Assembly: GCF_000513095.1 (NCBI RefSeq)
Contig: NZ_BAUT01000030.1
Span: forward strand, 1-44,590
Source of the DNA: Halalkalibacter wakoensis JCM 9140
GTDB lineage: Bacteria; Bacillota; Bacilli; Bacillales; Bacillaceae_D
DNA length: 44,590 bases
Reading direction: 5' to 3'
Position numbers and translations under genes: made by a program. Below are positions 36,900-44,590 of this stretch, piece after piece. How positions within the stretch are numbered: the first letter of the stretch is position 1; each line of letters starts with the position of its first letter. Below the pieces are notes generated by a model, which worked only from the letters and a program-made list of their open reading frames with translations, did no database searches and was not told the DNA's origin.

Positions 36900-38060
36900 A
36901 TGTCTAATTCCAACGAAAAACCACGAAATGAATTGTATGAAGAGCGTGTTTCGCAAGCTCGTGTTGTGAGAAAGATTGTTTTTTTTAGTTTGATTGGACT
37001 GTTTGTAATAGGTATCATTTCTGTTATAAGTGCTTATTTTTATTTAACTAATATGTTAGGTCCTATAGATTCGGACAATCCAGAAGAAATACAGGTAACC
37101 ATTCCAATTGGGTCAACTGCTAATCACATTGGCACGATTTTAGAGGATGAAGGCTTGGTTAGGAATGGAACAATGTTTCGGTATTATGTACGTTACAAAA
37201 ATGAATCTGGTTTTCAAGCGGGAGATTATGCTCTATCAACAGCCATGACGATGGATGAGATTATTGCTGAGTTAAAAGAAGGTAAAGTCATGCAAGAGCC
37301 AGAACTCGTTTTCACTGTTCCTGAGGGACGTTGGTTGGAAGATGTAGCGAAGATCATTGATAATGCAACAGATCATAGTGAAGAAGAAGTTATGGAAGTT
37401 TTAACAAATGAAGAGTATATCGAGTCATTAATTGATCAATACTCAATGTTAACAGAAGATATTTTAAATGATGAGATTCGTTATGCATTAGAAGGCTATT
37501 TATTTCCTGCTCGCTATGATTTTATGGACGAAAATCCGTCTATCGAAACCATTGTGGAAGCGATGCTTAATGGAACACAAAATGTAGTAAATGAATTTTC
37601 GACTGATTTAGAGGAAAGTCAATATAGTATTCATGAAATTTTGACGCTCGCTTCGATTATTGAAAGAGAGGCTCAAAAGTCAGAAGATCGTTACTTAATT
37701 TCTGGAGTTCTATATAATCGTTTAGATCGTGATATGATGCTTCAAGTAGATCCGACGGTTTCTTATGCACATGGCGAACACCTATATATGACTAGTTATG
37801 CTGCGTTAGAGATTGACTCACCTTACAATACGTATCAAAACACAGGAATTCCAATAGGCCCTATTGCAAACCCTGGTAAAGATTCGATAAGGGCTGCTCT
37901 TAATCCGGACGAAGTAGATTACTTGTTTTTCTATGCCCGTTTTAATGGGGAAGTCATTTATACAGAAACGTACGCTGAACATGATGCCGCTCGTTTGAGA
38001 TATCGTGATGAGTGGGTTGAGGGACAGTCACAAGAAGCAGAAGAGGAACAAACTGATTAG
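36900..38060 (+). CDS. mltG: Endolytic transglycosylase MltG (YrrL)
   Basis: Membrane-bound lytic transglycosylase that cuts nascent peptidoglycan strands and sets glycan length. One membrane helix at about residues 26-48, then an extracellular LysM-like region, then the YceG domain with LASIIEREAQ; the catalytic glutamate is in this motif (E255 or E257). PIGPIANPGKDSIRAALNP near the C-terminus is also typical. Length 386 aa. ATG 36900 is preferred to 36897, giving better spacing to GGAAGGAGG. An acidic Glu/Gln tail ends the protein. Confidence 0.94.
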   Translation: MSNSNEKPRNELYEERVSQARVVRKIVFFSLIGLFVIGIISVISAYFYLTNMLGPIDSDNPEEIQVTIPIGSTANHIGTILEDEGLVRNGTMFRYYVRYKNESGFQAGDYALSTAMTMDEIIAELKEGKVMQEPELVFTVPEGRWLEDVAKIIDNATDHSEEEVMEVLTNEEYIESLIDQYSMLTEDILNDEIRYALEGYLFPARYDFMDENPSIETIVEAMLNGTQNVVNEFSTDLEESQYSIHEILTLASIIEREAQKSEDRYLISGVLYNRLDRDMMLQVDPTVSYAHGEHLYMTSYAALEIDSPYNTYQNTGIPIGPIANPGKDSIRAALNPDEVDYLFFYARFNGEVIYTETYAEHDAARLRYRDEWVEGQSQEAEEEQTD

Positions 38061-38070
38061 GGTATGAAAA

Positions 38071-38107
38071 TGAGGGGGCTGTGTTTACAAACACACCCTC
38101 TTTTTTA
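38071..38107 (+). terminator. Intrinsic terminator after mltG
   Basis: GAGGG...TGTGTTT pairs with AAACACA.CCCTC, with a small asymmetric bulge, followed by a run of T. Confidence 0.8.
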
Positions 38108-38138
38108 TGGGCGTAGACATGAGAATGGAGAGAATAAG

Positions 38139-38777
38139 ATGATCAATAATCAAGTGGAAGACTACCTGAAATCCCTTACTCCGACACGTGGAGAACTAGT
38201 AGAGAAAATTGAACAATATGCAAAAAAAAATCAAGTGCCTATTATGGATTTAGTTGGAATGGAAAGCCTTCTACAACAATTAAGGCTACAAAAACCCAAA
38301 CGAATTTTAGAAATAGGAGCAGCAATTGGCTATTCCGCTATTCGAATGGCACAAGCATTGCCAGACGTTCAAATCGTGACAATCGAAAGAGATGAAGAAC
38401 GATTTCATGAAGCGAAAAGAAATATTGTTGAACTTGGACTAACCAATCAGATTCAAGTAACGTTTGGAGACGCACTTGATTTGGCTCAAACACTTGAATC
38501 AGAACCCCTTTTTGATGTATTATTTATTGATGCCGCGAAAGGCCAGTATCAACGTTTTTTCGATTTATACGGGAAATACGTCAAACATGGTGGTGTAATT
38601 TACTCAGATAATGTCTTATTCCGTGGATTAGTTGCAGAAGAAGACATAGAAAATAAACGATTGCAAAAAATAGCAGCAAAGATAAAAACTTATAATGAAT
38701 GGTTGATGAAACATCCAGACTACGAGACAAGAATTTTGCCAGTGGGAGATGGACTAGCTGTTAGCATTAAGAAATAG
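38139..38777 (+). CDS. trmR: tRNA 5-hydroxyuridine methyltransferase TrmR (YrrM)
   Basis: SAM-dependent O-methyltransferase that converts 5-hydroxyuridine to 5-methoxyuridine at tRNA position 34, as shown for B. subtilis YrrM. The SAM-binding loop is ILEIGAAIGYSAIRMA; VTIERDEER binds the ribose; FIDAAKGQY and IYSDNVLFRG carry the metal-site acids of the catechol-O-methyltransferase-like fold. Length 212 aa. ATG 38139 has SD GGAGAG; the longer frame to 38064 would run through a terminator. It heads a set with trhP1 and trhP2, the enzymes that make its substrate. Confidence 0.93.
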   Translation: MINNQVEDYLKSLTPTRGELVEKIEQYAKKNQVPIMDLVGMESLLQQLRLQKPKRILEIGAAIGYSAIRMAQALPDVQIVTIERDEERFHEAKRNIVELGLTNQIQVTFGDALDLAQTLESEPLFDVLFIDAAKGQYQRFFDLYGKYVKHGGVIYSDNVLFRGLVAEEDIENKRLQKIAAKIKTYNEWLMKHPDYETRILPVGDGLAVSIKK

Positions 38778-38788
38778 GAGGAAGAAAA

Positions 38789-39721
38789 ATGGTGAAAACA
38801 CCTGAATTACTCGTTACACCGAAAGATTTGGATGCAGTGAAGCGATTGTTTGCTGCAGGTGCAGACGCAATTGTAATTGGGGAAGAACGTTACGGACTTC
38901 GTTTAGCGGGAGAATTTAAAAGAGATGCCGTAAAAGAAGCGACAAAAATGGCTCATGACTTAGGAAAAAAAGTGTATGTTGCTATGAATGCTCTTTTTCA
39001 TAATGAAAAAATTGATGAATTGGCTGATTATGTTCAATTTCTAAATGAAGTACAGGTCGATGGGGTTACATTTGGAGATCCGGCTGTTTTAATGACTGTA
39101 CGTGAAGTTGCTCCAGACTTGAAACTGCATTGGAATACAGAGCAAACTGCGACAAATTGGTTTACAGCTAATTATTGGGGGCGTAAAGGGGCTAAGCGTG
39201 CCGTTCTAGCTCGTGAGATCAGCATGGACGCCATTGTTGAAATCAAGGAAAATGCCGAGGTCGAAGTCGAGGTACAAGTACATGGTATGACAAGTATGTT
39301 CCAATCAAAACGAACGTTAATTGGAAACTATATGCAATTCCAAGGCAAAAATTTAGCCGTTGAAAAACGTGATAAACAGCGGAATTTGCATCTGTTTGAT
39401 CCAGAACGCAATGCACGTTACCCAATCTTCGAAGATGAAAATGGGACACATATTATGAGTCCAAATGATATTTGTATCATTGATGAGTTAGAAGAGATGA
39501 TCGACGCTGAGATCGATTGCTTCAAAATCGATGGATTATTGAAATCAACAGATTATATGGAGGCTGTTACAGCTCTTTACCGTGAAGCAATTGACCTATG
39601 TGCCAACGATCGTGAGCGTTATGAGGACCGTAAAGAGGAATATCTTGAGAAGATAGAAGAGATTCAGCCAGCTAATCGAAAAATAGATACCGGATTTTTC
39701 TTTAAAGAAACGGTTTATTAA
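38789..39721 (+). CDS. trhP1: U32-family tRNA hydroxylation protein TrhP1 (YrrN)
   Basis: Peptidase-U32-like protein required, with TrhP2, for prephenate-dependent 5-hydroxyuridine formation at tRNA U34. A TIM-barrel-like N-terminal half (TPELLVTPKDLDAVKRLFAAGADAIVIG) is followed by the signature region EVEVQVHGMTSMFQSKRTLIGN, where the cysteines that mark catalytic U32 members are absent. Length 310 aa, shorter than TrhP2, whose C-terminal domain it lacks. It is probably a degenerate, supporting partner of TrhP2. SD AGGAGG; 11 nt after trmR. Confidence 0.9.
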   Translation: MVKTPELLVTPKDLDAVKRLFAAGADAIVIGEERYGLRLAGEFKRDAVKEATKMAHDLGKKVYVAMNALFHNEKIDELADYVQFLNEVQVDGVTFGDPAVLMTVREVAPDLKLHWNTEQTATNWFTANYWGRKGAKRAVLAREISMDAIVEIKENAEVEVEVQVHGMTSMFQSKRTLIGNYMQFQGKNLAVEKRDKQRNLHLFDPERNARYPIFEDENGTHIMSPNDICIIDELEEMIDAEIDCFKIDGLLKSTDYMEAVTALYREAIDLCANDRERYEDRKEEYLEKIEEIQPANRKIDTGFFFKETVY

Positions 39722-39737
39722 GAAGGGAGGTAAAAAA

Positions 39738-41000
39738 ATGACAACTATTGCAGAACCGAAAAAAGATGGAAAGCGAGTTATTACCAAAAAACCGGAACTG
39801 TTGGCACCAGCAGGTAGTTTAGAAAAGTTAAAAGTTGCGGTGCATTACGGTGCTGACGCTGTGTTTATTGGAGGACGCGAGTTTGGTTTACGTTCAAACG
39901 CAGATAACTTTTCAATAGAGGAAATGAAAGAAGGAGTAGAGTTTGCGAATAAATATGGAGCGAAAATATATGTAACAACAAATATTTTTGCACATAACGA
40001 GAACATGGACGGACTTGAGGAATATTTACAATCTCTTCAAGAGGTGGGCGTGACAGGCATTATTGTCGCGGATCCTCTCATAATTGAGACTTGCAAACGT
40101 GTTGCACCTAAAGTAGAGGTTCATTTAAGTACACAACAATCATTAAGCAACTGGCTTGCTGTTAAGTACTGGAAAGAAGAAGGTCTTCATCGAGTGGTGT
40201 TAGCTCGTGAAGTTGGACTTGAAGAAATGCTTGAAATGAAAAAGAAAGTGGATATAGAGATTGAAGCGTTCATTCATGGAGCGATGTGCATTTCTTATTC
40301 AGGTCGTTGTGTATTAAGTAACCATATGACGGCTCGTGACTCCAATAGAGGAGGGTGCTGTCAATCCTGTCGTTGGGAATATGACTTATTTGAAACAAAT
40401 GAAAATGGCGAAAAAGCGTTGTTTGAGGAAGGTGATCCTCAGTATACAATGAGTCCAAAAGATTTAAACCTCGTTCAGGCGATTCCCAAAATGATTGAGG
40501 CTGGAATTGATAGCTTGAAGGTGGAAGGACGTATGAAATCCATTCACTATGTTGCAACAGTTACATCGGTGTACCGTAAAGTGATTGATGCTTACTGTGC
40601 GGATCCTGATAACTTCCAGATTGATAAAGCATGGTTGGACGAGCTTGAAAAATGTGCAAATCGTGATTTTGCTCCACAATTTTTTGAAGGTATTCCAACA
40701 GTTGACGAACAAATGTATGGAAAACATCCAAAACGGACAAAGTATGATTTTGCAGGTTTGGTGTTAGACTATGATGCTGAGACATCTATGGTTACATTGC
40801 AGCAACGTAACCATTTTAAGAGTGGAGATGAAGTAGAATTTTTTGGCCCAGAAATTTCAAACTTCATTCAAAAAGTAGGAACGATCTGGGATGAAGAGGG
40901 AAATGAAATTGATGCTGCAAGACACCCGCTTCAAATCGTCCGCTTTAAAGTAGATCAAGCAGTATATCCGCAAAACATGATGCGTAAAGAGGTTAGATAA
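39738..41000 (+). CDS. trhP2: U32-family tRNA hydroxylation protein TrhP2 (YrrO)
   Basis: Peptidase-U32 family protein needed for 5-hydroxyuridine at tRNA U34. The signature [21 protein letters not shown] keeps its cysteines, and [11 protein letters not shown] adds more, likely binding an Fe-S cluster. The C-terminal domain (about 330-420) is present. Length 420 aa. ATG 39738 has SD GAAGGGAGG. The stop overlaps the udk start (TAATG). It is paired with trhP1 as in B. subtilis, and a standard protease role is unlikely. Confidence 0.92.
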   Translation: MTTIAEPKKDGKRVITKKPELLAPAGSLEKLKVAVHYGADAVFIGGREFGLRSNADNFSIEEMKEGVEFANKYGAKIYVTTNIFAHNENMDGLEEYLQSLQEVGVTGIIVADPLIIETCKRVAPKVEVHLSTQQSLSNWLAVKYWKEEGLHRVVLAREVGLEEMLEMKKKVDIEIEAFIHGAMCISYSGRCVLSNHMTARDSNRGGCCQSCRWEYDLFETNENGEKALFEEGDPQYTMSPKDLNLVQAIPKMIEAGIDSLKVEGRMKSIHYVATVTSVYRKVIDAYCADPDNFQIDKAWLDELEKCANRDFAPQFFEGIPTVDEQMYGKHPKRTKYDFAGLVLDYDAETSMVTLQQRNHFKSGDEVEFFGPEISNFIQKVGTIWDEEGNEIDAARHPLQIVRFKVDQAVYPQNMMRKEVR

Positions 41001-41635
41001 TGTCAAAAAAGCCTATTGTTATCGGGGTTGCTGGTGGAACAGGATCTGGCAAAACAACGGTAGCGAAAGAAATTTTCTATCAGTTTAATGAACAATCAAT
41101 TGTGTTAATTGAGCAAGATGCCTATTATAAAGATCAAAGTCATCTAAGCTTTGAGGAGCGTCTTGAGACAAATTATGATCATCCGTTGGCATTCGACAAC
41201 GATTTGCTATTAGAACACTTGCAGATGCTTTCTCAAGGAAAAGGAGTTAATAAACCTGTCTATGATTATAAGGCTCATACAAGATCAAATGATGTGATCA
41301 CAATTGATCCAAAGGATGTTATTATTGTTGAAGGCATTTTGATTTTGGAAGACGAACGTTTAAGGAATATGATGGATATCAAATTGTTCGTTGATGCTGA
41401 TGCAGATATTCGTATTATTCGCCGTTTAGTAAGAGATATAGAAGAACGTGGTCGATCCATTCAATCTGTCATCGATCAATATACGTCTATTGTAAGGCCA
41501 ATGCATTTACAATTTATTGAGCCAACAAAACGATATGCCGATGTCATTGTACCCGAGGGTGGACAGAATCGTGTCGCAATTGATCTAATGGTAACAAAAA
41601 TTCGCACAATTATTGAAGAGAAAGCGATTTTGTAA
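41000..41635 (+). CDS. udk: Uridine/cytidine kinase
   Basis: Phosphorylates uridine and cytidine in pyrimidine salvage. Walker [13 protein letters not shown] at 9-20, nucleoside-site segments [13 protein letters not shown] and [13 protein letters not shown], and the arginine-rich lid [13 protein letters not shown]. Length 211 aa is normal. ATG overlaps the trhP2 stop by 1 nt; SD AGAGGT. A terminator at 41673 separates it from greA. Confidence 0.96.
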   Translation: MSKKPIVIGVAGGTGSGKTTVAKEIFYQFNEQSIVLIEQDAYYKDQSHLSFEERLETNYDHPLAFDNDLLLEHLQMLSQGKGVNKPVYDYKAHTRSNDVITIDPKDVIIVEGILILEDERLRNMMDIKLFVDADADIRIIRRLVRDIEERGRSIQSVIDQYTSIVRPMHLQFIEPTKRYADVIVPEGGQNRVAIDLMVTKIRTIIEEKAIL

Positions 41636-41672
41636 TAGCATAAGAAGCAGGTCTATGTGTTATGAGATGATT

Positions 41673-41697
41673 AAAAACTCGGCTACCCGAGTTTTTA
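41673..41697 (+). terminator. Intrinsic terminator after udk
   Basis: AAAAACTCGG and CCGAGTTTTT form a 10-bp stem with loop CTAC, ending in T5. Confidence 0.9.
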
Positions 41698-41760
41698 GTC
41701 TACATATGTATAAACTGGAATTATTTTATATTGATCGTAGTAGATGAGGAGTGAAAGTAC

Positions 41761-42237
41761 ATGGCAGAAGAGAAAAAGCATTATATGACGATGGATGGGA
41801 AGAAAAAGTTAGAAGACGAACTAGAGTATCTGAAAACGGAGCGACGTAAAGAAGTCGTTGAACGGATAAAGATTGCACGTAGCTTTGGAGACCTTTCTGA
41901 GAATTCCGAGTATGATTCAGCAAAAGAAGAGCAAGCTTTCGTAGAAGGACGTATTGCTCAATTAGAAAAAATGATTCGAAATGCAGTCATGATTGAGGAA
42001 GAAGAAGGCGCTGCAAATGTCGTCTCTTTAGGAAAAACAGTTAGGTTCATCGAACTTCCAGATGGAGATGAAGAAGAATATACCATTGTAGGAAGTGCGG
42101 AATCCGATCCTTCTGAAGGGAAAATTTCTAATGACTCTCCTATGGCACAAAGTTTATTAGGACGAGGCATTAATGATAAAGTTTCCGTTAATACACCAGG
42201 TGGCGAAATGGAAATAAAGATTGTAGATATTAAATAA
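41761..42237 (+). CDS. greA: Transcription elongation factor GreA
   Basis: Rescues backtracked RNA polymerase by stimulating transcript cleavage. An N-terminal coiled coil (about 8-78) carries the tip acids in [19 protein letters not shown], and a C-terminal FKBP-like domain ends with [15 protein letters not shown]. Length 158 aa. SD GAGGAGTG before ATG 41761. Followed by a terminator. No confident promoter is seen in the 120-nt gap, apart from TATATT at 41727 without a -35. Confidence 0.97.
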   Translation: MAEEKKHYMTMDGKKKLEDELEYLKTERRKEVVERIKIARSFGDLSENSEYDSAKEEQAFVEGRIAQLEKMIRNAVMIEEEEGAANVVSLGKTVRFIELPDGDEEEYTIVGSAESDPSEGKISNDSPMAQSLLGRGINDKVSVNTPGGEMEIKIVDIK

Positions 42238-42242
42238 TAGAT

Positions 42243-42310
42243 AAAGCTGCTTATATGATAAGGGATTGAGGCAAAAGTCTTCTTTCCTTTTTTCATGTAG
42301 TAGCTTTTTT
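42243..42310 (+). terminator. Long-loop terminator after greA
   Basis: AAAGCTGCTTATATGA pairs (with G-U and one mismatch) with TCATGTAGTAGCTTT, enclosing a second stem AAGG/CCTT; T6 follows. Confidence 0.7.
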
Positions 42311-42404
42311 GATTGTGTAAAACGTTGTAATAAGGACATCTCGCTCTTTTTAGAAAGATCTTGTATAATAACGACAAAGAGATTTGTTACAAGGGAGTGG
42401 AAAT

Positions 42405-42989
42405 ATGCAAGGATACCGTTATGACCAACGCAAAAAGAAACGTAACAATCGCATTCTAAATGTGGCGATAGCAATCGTAACCATCCTTATTATTGTAGTG
42501 GCCGTACAAATTTTTTTCAGCTCGATAAAAAGCGAAGAAACAGTTAGTGAAGATCAAGAGCAACAAAGTGACATAGAGGACAATGAAGCACCATCGGTTC
42601 CCGACCCTATTGAATCAAACGACAATTCGAACGAAAATGAGTCAGAGATACGTGAAGAGGACGAATCTGTTGATGAGTCAGAGTTAGAAGAAGATGAAGT
42701 GGTACAAGTTCCAGAAGGAGAGTGGAGCCCTGTTGGAACAGCACAAACAGGTGAATTTACTCCAGACTTCACACGTGATGGTACGAACTGGAATGAGATG
42801 GTAAGAGCGATTCAACAGGCAACTGGGTTTTCTGATATACAAATTTGGTGGCTTGGCAATGGAGGTTCAGCTACGAGAGCTCGTGGGGAAGTAAGTGACA
42901 AAAACAATTCAGGCGAACGCTATGAAGTGTTTATTGAATGGGTTGATGGGCAAGGCTGGATGCCAGTAGAAAAAAATAGATTGAACTAA
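42405..42989 (+). CDS. yrrS: DUF1510 membrane-anchored protein YrrS
   Basis: A 194-aa protein: basic N-terminus RYDQRKKKRNNR, a single membrane helix (about 20-42), a long acidic low-complexity linker (about 45-105, mostly E, D, S, N), and a C-terminal DUF1510 domain beginning near EWSPVGTAQTG and including NWNEMVRAIQQATGFSD. B. subtilis YrrS lies in the same place and is linked to cell-wall enzymes (PbpI); its exact role is unclear. ATG 42405 has SD AAGGGAGTGG. A TATAAT at 42364 may be its -10 box. Confidence 0.9.
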   Translation: MQGYRYDQRKKKRNNRILNVAIAIVTILIIVVAVQIFFSSIKSEETVSEDQEQQSDIEDNEAPSVPDPIESNDNSNENESEIREEDESVDESELEEDEVVQVPEGEWSPVGTAQTGEFTPDFTRDGTNWNEMVRAIQQATGFSDIQIWWLGNGGSATRARGEVSDKNNSGERYEVFIEWVDGQGWMPVEKNRLN

Positions 42990-42996
42990 TAAGAAG

Positions 42997-43023
42997 AAGG
43001 GCTGTCATATAGACAGCCTTTCT
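42997..43023 (+). terminator. Terminator after yrrS
   Basis: GGCTGTC and GACAGCC form a short stem flanked by AAG/CTT, followed by TTTCT. Moderate strength. Confidence 0.55.
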
Positions 43024-43050
43024 AAACGGTTTTAGAGAAAGGGTAGGAGC

Positions 43051-44346
43051 ATGTCAAAAACAATACTTATTAATGGAACAATTATGACGATGGATCAGAT
43101 GAATCAGGTTTATAAAAATGGTGCGGTAGCTTTTGAAAATGGAAAATTAACATATGTAGGAGAAATCCCAACGGATTTGGAGAAGTATGATGAAGTGATA
43201 GATGTGAATGGAGATTATGTTTTACCTGGGCTTGTAAATACACATGGCCATGCATCGATGTCACTATTGCGTGGGTATGCAGATGACCTTCCGCTGCAGC
43301 AATGGCTTGAAGAAAAAATGTGGCCAATTGAGGCACAATATACAAAAGATCATGCCAAATGGGGAACGTACTTATCTCTAATCGAAATGCTTCGTACAGG
43401 TACAACCACATTTGTTGATATGTATGACAACATGGATGAAGTTGCTAAAGCAGTAGAGGCATCAGGAGCTAGAGCAAGACTTTGTAGAGGAATGATTGGC
43501 TTTGGTAGTGAAGAGTTACGTCAAAGCAAACTAGAAGAAGCTTCGGCCTTCGCTAAAAATTGGAACAATCAAGCCAATGGGCGTATTACAACAATGATGT
43601 CTCCTCATTCTCCGTATACGTGTACACCGGACTTTATTGAGCAAATTGTGGGGAAAGCGTCTGAATTACAGGTGCCAATGCATATTCATATGTCTGAGAC
43701 CCTTGCAGAAGTCGCACAAAATGAAAAAGAGTATGGGGAACGTCCTGTGAAGCACTTAGAGAAATTAGGAGTCTTCTCTCAGCCAACACTTGTGGCTCAT
43801 GCCGTTCATGTAGAAGATTGGGAAATGGATATTTTAGCAGAGTATGATGTAAAAGTGTCTAATAACATCATAAGCAATTTAAAATTAGCAAGTGGAGTAG
43901 CCCCAGTTCCTGAAATGTTGAACAAAGGCATTACCGTATCACTTGGAACGGATAGTTCTGCTTCTAATAATAACTTGGATTTTTTTGAAGAAATTAAACA
44001 GGCTGCGCTTCTCTTTAAAGGAGTGCGTAATGATGCAACCCTCATTCCAGCGGAAAAAGCTTTGCAGATGGCGACGATTCATGGAGCTGAGGCGATTTGG
44101 TTAGATAACCAAATTGGAAGTTTAGAGGTTGGAAAAGAAGCGGACTTTATCGTGATCGATACGAAACAAGCTTTTTATCAACCGGTTCATAATCCGATTT
44201 CACATCTTGTTTATTCCGGAAGTGGTCGTGATGTAAAAGACGTCTATGTGCAAGGGAAACAAGTAGTGAAGAACAGTACGTGTGTTACAATTGACGAAGA
44301 GAAAGTCTTCTATGAAGTAAATCGTTTAGTCCAACAATTTCAGTAA
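43051..44346 (+). CDS. mtaD: 5-methylthioadenosine/S-adenosylhomocysteine deaminase
   Basis: Amidohydrolase of the TrzN/MtaD group that probably deaminates MTA and SAH, by-products of SAM use. Metal ligands: H65 and H67 (NTHGHASM), a histidine in HIHMSE near 211-213, HAVHV, and D301 in LGTDSSA. DLPLQQWLEEKMWPIE is characteristic of the group. Length 431 aa. ATG 43051 has SD GGGTAGGAGC. B. subtilis instead has yrrT-mtnN after yrrS, so this may be a functional replacement in SAM recycling. Exact substrate cannot be proved from sequence. Confidence 0.87.
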   Translation: MSKTILINGTIMTMDQMNQVYKNGAVAFENGKLTYVGEIPTDLEKYDEVIDVNGDYVLPGLVNTHGHASMSLLRGYADDLPLQQWLEEKMWPIEAQYTKDHAKWGTYLSLIEMLRTGTTTFVDMYDNMDEVAKAVEASGARARLCRGMIGFGSEELRQSKLEEASAFAKNWNNQANGRITTMMSPHSPYTCTPDFIEQIVGKASELQVPMHIHMSETLAEVAQNEKEYGERPVKHLEKLGVFSQPTLVAHAVHVEDWEMDILAEYDVKVSNNIISNLKLASGVAPVPEMLNKGITVSLGTDSSASNNNLDFFEEIKQAALLFKGVRNDATLIPAEKALQMATIHGAEAIWLDNQIGSLEVGKEADFIVIDTKQAFYQPVHNPISHLVYSGSGRDVKDVYVQGKQVVKNSTCVTIDEEKVFYEVNRLVQQFQ

Positions 44347-44412
44347 AAAGCTGTTTTCGTATACTTTGTTATTGTTTTAATGGGTTATGTGTTCTTCCCA
44401 TGTTCGTTTCAT

Positions 44413-44496
44413 TACGCTGCAGCCACTCGCTCGCGCCCGCAAGGAGGCGGCGAGCCTCTATTTGAGGCCACTGAAAAAGTGCCTAACTGCCGCAGG
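44413..44496. repeat. GC-rich structured element, type B
   Basis: A GC-rich stretch unlike the flanking AT-rich DNA. It includes GCTGCAGCC, CGCTCGCGCC, GGCGGCGAGCC and a hairpin GGCCACT-GAAAA-AGTGCCT. It abuts the type A element directly. The only copy in this window, so its repeat status is inferred from composition and position. The 66 nt between mtaD and here show no clear terminator. Confidence 0.45.
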
Positions 44497-44497
44497 A

Positions 44498-44590
44498 GAA
44501 TGACACTACGCTTTCCGCGGGTGCCCGGTGAGCCTCCTCGGCTGTCGCCTGCGGGGTCTCACACGTGGGTCACTGCTCCCGCAGGAGTCT
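44498..44590. repeat. GC-rich hairpin repeat element, type A, cut by window end
   Basis: Matches the element at 15830-15944 almost base for base from GAATGACAC to GCAGGAGTCT, with a 7-nt gap between GGCTGT and CGCC and a few substitutions. The 3' end, including the expected GTGTCATTC arm, is beyond the window. Confidence 0.88.

Noticed and set aside
36705-36956. Minus-strand ORF rich in W, F, G and V across the tandem repeat
   Set aside because: It is a by-product of the repeat; the 35-nt period shifts frame each unit, and it overlaps the mltG start on the other strand.
41701-41710. TACATATGTA palindrome before greA
   Set aside because: A 10-nt AT-rich palindrome is easily expected by chance and nothing else supports a site.

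Overview
The window looks like chromosomal core genome from an endospore-forming, low-GC Bacillaceae bacterium. The gene order secD-secF ... recJ-apt-relA-dtd-hisS-aspS-tcdA ... rarA-cymR-iscS-mnmA-(TPR)-recD2 ... alaS-ireB-ruvX-DUF1292-mltG-trmR-trhP1-trhP2-udk-greA-yrrS follows the Bacillus subtilis arrangement closely. SD sequences are strong (AAGGAGG type), sigma-A promoters are near consensus, two T-box leaders and a SAM-I (S-box) riboswitch are present, and there is an RsfA-type sporulation regulator. GC-rich hairpin repeats of a kind I associate with alkaliphilic Bacillus relatives also occur. No species is claimed.

Layout. 1-1840: 3' part of secD and all of secF (protein export). 2032-3304: cation-efflux transporter and a LapA-domain membrane protein. 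3308-9128: recJ, apt, relA (stringent response) and dtd. 9129-9770: a small ORF, a perfect sigma-A promoter and a T-box leader. 9771-12840: hisS-aspS. 12848-14337: SAM riboswitch and a homoserine dehydrogenase with an unusual C-terminus. 14298-14651: an unrecognised minus-strand membrane protein. 14856-15617: tcdA. 15618-16327: terminator, a 115-nt GC-rich repeat, an AT-rich dyad, and the lut promoter with operator and cre-like box. 16328-21143: L-lactate utilisation locus lutP and lutABC; lutP carries an apparent 1-nt frameshift. 21296-22570: two small unknown proteins sharing an SGNxxVDVTV motif, converging on an RsfA-like gene with a near-perfect sigma-F promoter. 22788-24053: rarA (minus). 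24207-31368: YczE-like protein, cymR, iscS, mnmA, TPR protein, recD2, PRC-barrel protein and zinc-ribbon protein. 31581-36697: AI-2E transporter family protein, T-box-alaS, ireB, ruvX, DUF1292 protein. 36712-36847: a 35-nt tandem repeat built from a terminator hairpin. 36900-44346: mltG, trmR, trhP1, trhP2, udk, greA, yrrS, mtaD. 44347-44590: two kinds of GC-rich structured repeat, cut by the window end.

How it fits together. Several genes serve tRNA decoding quality: iscS-mnmA (2-thiouridine at U34), trhP1-trhP2-trmR (5-hydroxy- then 5-methoxyuridine at U34), tcdA (cyclic t6A37), dtd, and three aminoacyl-tRNA synthetases under T-box control. A sulfur/methionine theme also runs through: cymR, the SAM-controlled hom, and mtaD. 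Compared with the B. subtilis order, the lut locus plus the sporulation-type cluster sits between tcdA and rarA. I found no strong evidence for a completely new multi-gene system. The best leads are the 35-nt hairpin array, the paired VDVTV small genes beside the sigma-F-type regulator, the 14-bp perfect dyad before ireB, and the SAM-controlled hom with its divergent tail.
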